NCBI GenBank assembly: GCA_937921695.1
Contig: CAKZTZ010000015.1
Span: 1 to 53,167 of the forward strand
Direction: 5' to 3'
From: an uncultured Sulfolobales archaeon
Lineage (GTDB): Archaea; Thermoproteota; Thermoprotei_A; Sulfolobales; Acidilobaceae
Length of the DNA stretch: 53,167 nucleotides
A model generated the notes under the pieces. It was given only the letters and a program-made list of their open reading frames with translations, had not been told where the DNA came from and did no database searches. Positions within the stretch are counted from its first letter, which is position 1, and the number at the start of each line of letters is the position of its first letter. The position numbers were made by a program, and so were the translations under genes. Of this stretch, positions 52,244 through 53,167 are shown piece after piece.

Positions 52244-52999
52244 TTGAACCTTCTCACCGTGGAGATCGTGGATAATGTGGCTATAATAAAGCTTGTGAGG
52301 CCCGAAAAACTCAACGCCCTCAATAGAGAGTTATGGTCTAAACTTAAAGAGGCTTTAACCGAAGCGTGTGAGAGCAGTGTAGATGGCGTAGTATTAACGG
52401 GGAGTGGGAGGGCGTTCAGCTCCGGTGATGATATAGGGGAAATGTATAATATTAGGGGCCTTAGTGACGCTTTAGAGTTCTTCGAGCTTGTAAAATCCAC
52501 TGTTGAGGCTCTAGCGGGTTGCGGGAAGCCTGTAGTGGCTGCTGTCAACGGTTTAGCCGCGGGGGGAGGGGCTGAAATACTTCTCTTAGCTGATTACGTT
52601 ATAGCTTCAAGGGGCTCCTGGATATCTTTTCCCGAGTCGAGAATAGGCCTCATACCACCACTACTACTAACCATAGGCGTTGACGTAATAGGCTTTAGGA
52701 GGGCTAGGCAGCTCGCCATCACAGGGGATAGAATAACTGACTCGGAGGCTCTAGAGCTAGGCCTCATAGATAAGATTGTCGAGGGGGAGGGGCTTTTAAG
52801 AGAAGCTGTAAAGACGGCCAGGGAAATGTCAATGTTAACGCCAGCCAGCTCCCTTAAAGCTATAAAGACGGTCTCCCTGGAAAGGTTTAAGGACTCCCTA
52901 GAGAGAGCTCTCAGAATCCTAGCAGAACTCTCGGTGGGGGAAGAAGCTAGGGAGAGGATGAAAGCTTTTCTAGAGAAGAAGCTTAAACCCCCGGGTTAG
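52244..52999 (+). CDS. enoyl-CoA hydratase/isomerase family protein
   Basis: 251 aa from TTG 52244 (MNLLTVEIVDNVAIIKL), with GGGGGAG (52230-52236) 7 nt upstream; the frame is open from GTG 52214. Crotonase signature: RAFSSGDDIGEM (oxyanion hole), AAVNGLAAGGGAEILLLADYV and SFPESRIGLIPP with the catalytic Glu region. The CoA substrate cannot be named. Only loosely related in role to its translation-factor neighbours. Confidence 0.85.
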   Translation: MNLLTVEIVDNVAIIKLVRPEKLNALNRELWSKLKEALTEACESSVDGVVLTGSGRAFSSGDDIGEMYNIRGLSDALEFFELVKSTVEALAGCGKPVVAAVNGLAAGGGAEILLLADYVIASRGSWISFPESRIGLIPPLLLTIGVDVIGFRRARQLAITGDRITDSEALELGLIDKIVEGEGLLREAVKTAREMSMLTPASSLKAIKTVSLERFKDSLERALRILAELSVGEEARERMKAFLEKKLKPPG

Positions 53000-53061
53000 C
53001 TAAATTAAATAAGGGCGGTGATAGAGCTCGCGACGATTCGAGCCCGGTGGAGGGCTGTGAG

Positions 53062-53167
53062 ATGGAAGGGCCGATAGAGCCCTACGAGTGTAGAGTTAGG
53101 GTTTTCAATGGCGCCCTAGTAATAGATAGGGTCTTAGGGGACCTTAAGATGGCTATATACAATTATA
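53062..53167 (+). CDS. 5' part of an unidentified gene leaving the window
   Basis: ATG 53062 has GGAGGG (53049-53054) 7 nt upstream and opens MEGPIEPYECRVRVFNGALV, continuing to the edge (35 codons). AT-rich TAAATTAAATAAG (53001-53013) may be its TATA box. In other Thermoproteota topoisomerase VI often follows the KH gene, but this start does not look like Top6B. Not identified. Confidence 0.55.
   Translation, partial: MEGPIEPYECRVRVFNGALVIDRVLGDLKMAIYNY

Noticed and set aside
1-53167. Intact insertion sequences, integrases or attachment sites near the two tRNA genes
   Set aside because: No transposase or integrase motif and no tRNA 3'-end duplication was found on reading the flanks.

Overview
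The window is chromosomal DNA of a hyperthermophilic archaeon of the Thermoproteota (crenarchaeotal side, most like Desulfurococcales or Fervidicoccales). The evidence is archaeal-type ribosomal proteins in archaeal order, aIF2-beta, aIF1A, RpoF, Pus10, NMD3, RIO1, a Clp1-type RNA kinase, a crenarchaeal bifunctional PGI/PMI, a LacS-like GH1 glycosidase, TATA-box promoters, and heavy use of TTG and GTG starts with GGAGG-type ribosome binding sites. I see no CRISPR array, no intact insertion sequence and no rRNA gene. The genus is not determined.

Layout. 1-4.6 kb (minus): a thiamine-diphosphate E1 alpha-beta fusion, a free-standing lipoyl domain protein and an AcoX-like protein, then two small paralogous proteins of unknown function. 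4.6-5.5 kb: a 930-bp stretch without a gene. 5.5-9.2 kb: a coiled-coil nuclease-like protein, pyrF-pyrE, aIF2-beta and an aldo-keto reductase. 9.4-14.3 kb: a PLP lyase/decarboxylase with an MFS transporter, malate dehydrogenase and SppA. 14.5-16.6 kb: tRNA-His, an MBL hydrolase, and Thi4 with a small Cys-rich protein. 16.8-21.1 kb: Pus10, then an RNA/translation block (HemK-like, KsgA, DUF655, RpoF, L21e). 21.2-27.3 kb: a TrmJ-like methyltransferase and ribosomal proteins S19-L22-S3-L29-Rpp29-S17-L14-L24-S4e-L5-S14-S8. This is the canonical archaeal order, but it is cut off at both ends. 27.4-27.7 kb: an unexplained rod-like foldback with its own TATA box. 27.7-29.7 kb: an ArsB/NhaD-type transporter and a decayed uracil phosphoribosyltransferase. 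29.8-34.9 kb: a sugar cluster (GH1, MFS, GH4, PIG-L deacetylase). 35.0-38.1 kb: tRNA-Asp and four-subunit pyruvate:ferredoxin oxidoreductase. 38.2-44.1 kb: a membrane-bound molybdopterin oxidoreductase (PsrABC/TtrABC-like) with a TorD-like chaperone; its catalytic gene is broken by an in-frame TAA. 44.2-53.2 kb: a stalked alkaline-phosphatase-superfamily ectoenzyme, the Clp1-like kinase, PGI/PMI, and the cluster NMD3-aIF1A-RIO1-KH (Dim2-like)-enoyl-CoA hydratase.

Together the genes suggest a heterotrophic anaerobe. It would take up sugars or glycosides (GH1, GH4, MFS), oxidise pyruvate to acetyl-CoA through ferredoxin, and may respire a sulfur-type electron acceptor if the split molybdoenzyme still works. 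Pyrimidines are made de novo (pyrE/pyrF), while the salvage gene upp has decayed.

Strongest leads: (1) the foldback at 27407-27687, about 94 bp of paired helix in ten segments with a TATA box about 26 bp upstream, which fits no RNA family I can recognise; (2) the in-frame stop in the molybdoenzyme; (3) a CTG start for ribosomal protein S3; (4) a marked T-to-A composition switch along many genes; (5) the upp pseudogene.
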